Positions 19,901-20,432 of a DNA stretch of 20,432 bases are shown here, piece after piece (position 1 is the first letter of the stretch; the number at the start of each line of letters is the position of its first letter). A program made the translations under genes and the position numbers. The stretch lies in IMG/VR virus record IMGVR_UViG_3300017763_000277, positions 1 to 20,432 of that record; one strand, given 5' to 3'. The DNA is from a virus. The notes under the pieces were generated by a model. It saw only the letters and a list, made by a program, of their open reading frames with translations. It ran no database searches and was not told the origin of the DNA.

Positions 19901-20432
19901 ATGTGTTGATTCAACTTCAGTGACTTTATCCAAAACTCAGGTCTCCGCAACAGTAACACAATCTAATGTTACATGTAATAAGGGAACAAACGGATCTATC
20001 ACAGTATCATCACCAACAGGTGGAAATGGAGGGACTTATAGTGTAAAACTAAACAGTGGTTCTTACACAACGACGTTCCCTAAGACATACTCAAGTTTGG
20101 CTGCGGGGGTTAACACCATAACAGTAAAAGATGGTGATGGTTGTACAAGATCATATAGTATTACTATTACACAACCAACAGCGGTTAATGTAACTTCAAG
20201 TTCTGTTACACATCCAACGTGTAATTACAGTAGTGATGGTAGTATAACAGTGGGAGCTACGGGAGGTACGGGTACTAAACAATATTCTATTAATGGTACT
20301 CAATATTTTTCTTCAGGAACATTCACATCATTGAGTGTTGGTTCTTATACATTATATGCGAAAGATGAAAGTAACTGTGTTGATACAGTATCAGTGACAT
20401 TAAGTAAATCACAGGATACTGCAACAATAAGT
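16905..20432 (+). CDS. Fibre/adhesin protein: Pro-rich stalk, cadherin-like and SprB-type repeats (3' end beyond window)
   Basis: From the ATG at 16905 the frame stays open for 1176 codons to the last base of the window, so the C-terminus is missing. Residues 1-82 form a small N-terminal domain ([20 protein letters not shown] to [10 protein letters not shown]), perhaps the attachment domain. Residues 83-230 are the same Pro-Ser/Pro-Thr stalk as in the upstream gene, with NCDFD motifs at 17286 and 17565. Residues 231 to about 531 are three cadherin-like domains of about 100 aa, and residues from about 535 are at least eight SprB-type repeats. There is no N-terminal signal peptide. That argues against a T9SS-secreted host adhesin, although the T9SS C-terminal signal could only be checked beyond the window. 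The upstream baseplate genes support a tail fibre or receptor-binding role. An alternative is an adhesive decoration protein of the virion. Confidence 0.72.
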   Translation, partial: MAQVRYFDVRISSGTSHSTYIIYYDQINASNIATRVSTNLPATNVTYSDLIRENGVRVEVPYSATTILLYNNSCVIDDEIILPTPIPTSTPTPTPSPSPSPSPSPSPSPSPSPSPSPSPSPSPSPTPNCDFDVDVDIATPTPTPSPSPSPSPSPSPSPSPSPSATPNPTPNPTPNPTASPTPTPSPSPSPSPSPSPTNTPSPTPTPSPSPSPSPTPSPTPNCDFDVDIDINRAPTGFTPTLLTQSENTATSTTIATLVAGDPDSGDSHTFSLVSGIGSTDNASFTLSSAGVLKNAIVFNYETKSSYSIRIRVTDQDGLTFEDTRTVSVLNINETPYGLTLSNNTQNENTAIGTTIGTFSGLDVDSGETFTYALTGTVNDNTSFSLSSAGVLENAIVFNYEVKNSYSIEVTVTDSGNNTYTDTFTISVLDVNETPTNLTLSNSSIDENVASGTAIGTFSSQDPDTNNTFTYTLVSGTGDTGNSSFDIDGTTLKSDEVFDYETQSSYSIRVRSTDQGGLYFEKKLTISITNISVSGTASVTHLLCYNDSTGSITVNSQTGGDSPYTYSINGTNYQTSTSFTGLAAGNYTIYVKDSNGEVGTFTLGILQPPVLNITDSHTDPTCYGGSDGEIQFSVVGGTGEITYTLNGDVTTDLLHENLTAGSYTLIATDENGCTDTRTVTLSVTQVSATVTQSNITCNGNDNGWINVTSPSGGSGATYQVKMTRDDGTLLHNWSNLTTYVLYESLDPDTYIVYLKDSSSCERTYNITITEPQPVTFTETHVDPTCWNGNDGSITVSASGGNGSYEYQFDGFWYTSNVKTNLTGGSHSVRVRDGNGCVSSFGYVNLSTTSPSATITTTNVVCNGDDNGSISVSNPTGGSGATYQVKINTTNNSSDGTYVNLTGTKLYEDLAPDTYYIYIKDSDGCERVQNKTITENNTVTASASSTNPSCYDDTDGTITVTGSGGTGSYTYKIGSGSYQTSNTFTSLGNGTYTVYVKDGNGCVDSTSVTLSKTQVSATVTQSNVTCNKGTNGSITVSSPTGGNGGTYSVKLNSGSYTTTFPKTYSSLAAGVNTITVKDGDGCTRSYSITITQPTAVNVTSSSVTHPTCNYSSDGSITVGATGGTGTKQYSINGTQYFSSGTFTSLSVGSYTLYAKDESNCVDTVSVTLSKSQDTATIS
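17151..17594 (+). repeat. Second, shorter Pro-Ser/Pro-Thr stalk with two NCDFD motifs
   Basis: Residues 83-230 of the second fibre protein repeat the composition and motif of the upstream stalk. The motif copies are [11 protein letters not shown] at 17286-17318 and [10 protein letters not shown] at 17565-17594. The second copy is the only one not followed by a Pro-rich segment: it runs straight into the first cadherin-like domain (NRAPTG). Motif, flanking [10 protein letters not shown] and codon choices match copies in the upstream gene closely enough that duplication or exchange between the two genes is likely. Confidence 0.92.
17397..17432 (+). repeat. Perfect 12-bp tandem repeat, three copies (TPNP)
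   Basis: ACACCTAATCCT is repeated exactly three times and encodes (TPNP)3. In the stalks, most equivalent dipeptides use mixed synonymous codons, so perfect DNA identity here points to recent slippage or a local duplication. The unit keeps both the reading frame and the two-residue Pro register. Confidence 0.85.
17595..18497 (+). repeat. Three tandem cadherin-like domains (coding)
   Basis: Domains start at 17595 (NRAPTGF), 17898 (NETPYGL) and 18195 (NETPTNL), giving periods of 303 and 297 bases. Each has the pattern N-x-x-P-x-x-L, then S/N-x-x-x-x-E-N-x-A-x-x-T, D-x-D-x-G/N-x-x-F-T-[FY], a SF-x-[LI]-x-x-x-x-L segment, F-[ND]-Y-E, SYSI-x-[VI] and a terminal T-[IV]-[ST]-[VI]. Acidic residues at the ends (for example DVNE) and E-N near the start are where cadherin-type domains bind Ca2+ between neighbours. 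In bacterial surface proteins these domains build long, stiff stalks and mediate adhesion. Calcium binding is inferred from the family. Confidence 0.85.
18498..20432 (+). repeat. At least eight SprB-type repeats, alternating in two classes (coding, continues past window)
   Basis: The repeats carry C-x-[NGD]-x-[DN]-G-x-I-x-[VF], then GG-x-x-x-Y-x-[VYF], a G-[ST]-[YH]-x-[VIL]-x-[VA]-x-D-x-[ND]-G-C-type ending and T-[IVL]-x-[IL]. This is the pattern of SprB repeats known from the Flavobacterium gliding adhesin. Repeat-initial Cys codons lie at 18531, 18765, 18990, 19254, 19482, 19746, 19974 and 20220. Most repeats hold a second Cys near the end (NGC, SSC, DGC), so one intra-repeat disulfide is possible. 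Spans alternate: 75-76 aa for the even repeats and 82-88 aa for repeats 3, 5 and 7. The last residues before the edge ([11 protein letters not shown]) match the linker before repeat 7 ([11 protein letters not shown]), so a ninth repeat begins at the border. Confidence 0.85.

Noticed and set aside
8774-20432. Host cell-surface gliding adhesin locus instead of phage
   Set aside because: Neither large protein has a signal peptide, and baseplate-like genes are tightly linked upstream. A contractile injection system of a Bacteroidota host remains a minor alternative, because the window alone lacks capsid or terminase genes.

Overview
The window is the late structural region of a tailed, probably contractile (myovirus-like), bacteriophage that most likely infects a member of the Bacteroidota. 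The evidence for a phage is a compact block of large genes on one strand, with ATGA/TAATG overlaps or gaps of a few bases. The first gene looks like the C-terminus of a T4 gp6 / baseplate-J wedge protein, and a later gene carries a P2 gpI-like (Tail_P2_I type) segment. The Bacteroidota link rests on three things: cadherin-like and SprB-type repeats (SprB is the Flavobacterium gliding adhesin), AT-rich DNA with AT-rich leaders, and no visible Shine-Dalgarno sequence before any start. No host housekeeping gene, tRNA, integrase, transposase or CRISPR array is visible. No stretch over 300 bases lacks a gene; the longest gap is 59 bases.

Layout, all on the + strand: (1) 3-458, C-terminal end of the gp6-like wedge protein; (2) 518-4234, a 1238-aa structural protein with a transthyretin-like (carboxypeptidase-regulatory) domain near its N-terminus and a hydrophobic segment in its middle; (3) 4231-5976, 5978-6910, 6914-7828 and 7857-8774, four proteins of about 300-580 aa, probably baseplate or tail-tip parts, one with a PKD-like domain; (4) 8774-16867, a 2697-aa protein with a gpI-like baseplate segment, a Cys-containing middle and a stalk of about 967 residues made of Pro-Ser/Pro-Thr dipeptides with 15 copies of an acidic [11 protein letters not shown] motif, then a 154-aa C-terminal domain; (5) 16905 to the right edge, a second fibre/adhesin protein, open through the window end, with a short N-terminal domain, the same Pro-rich/NCDFD stalk in short form (2 copies), three cadherin-like domains and at least eight SprB-type repeats.

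Working model (inference): genes 1-7 build the baseplate and tail tip. The 2697-aa protein anchors a long extended stalk on the baseplate. The following protein carries a related stalk that ends in tandem beta-sandwich adhesion domains like those on gliding Bacteroidota. The repeat stalk shared by the two neighbouring genes is the most unusual element. It has a strict two-residue register, motif alleles that recur out of order, and the ability to recombine in frame between copies and between the two genes.
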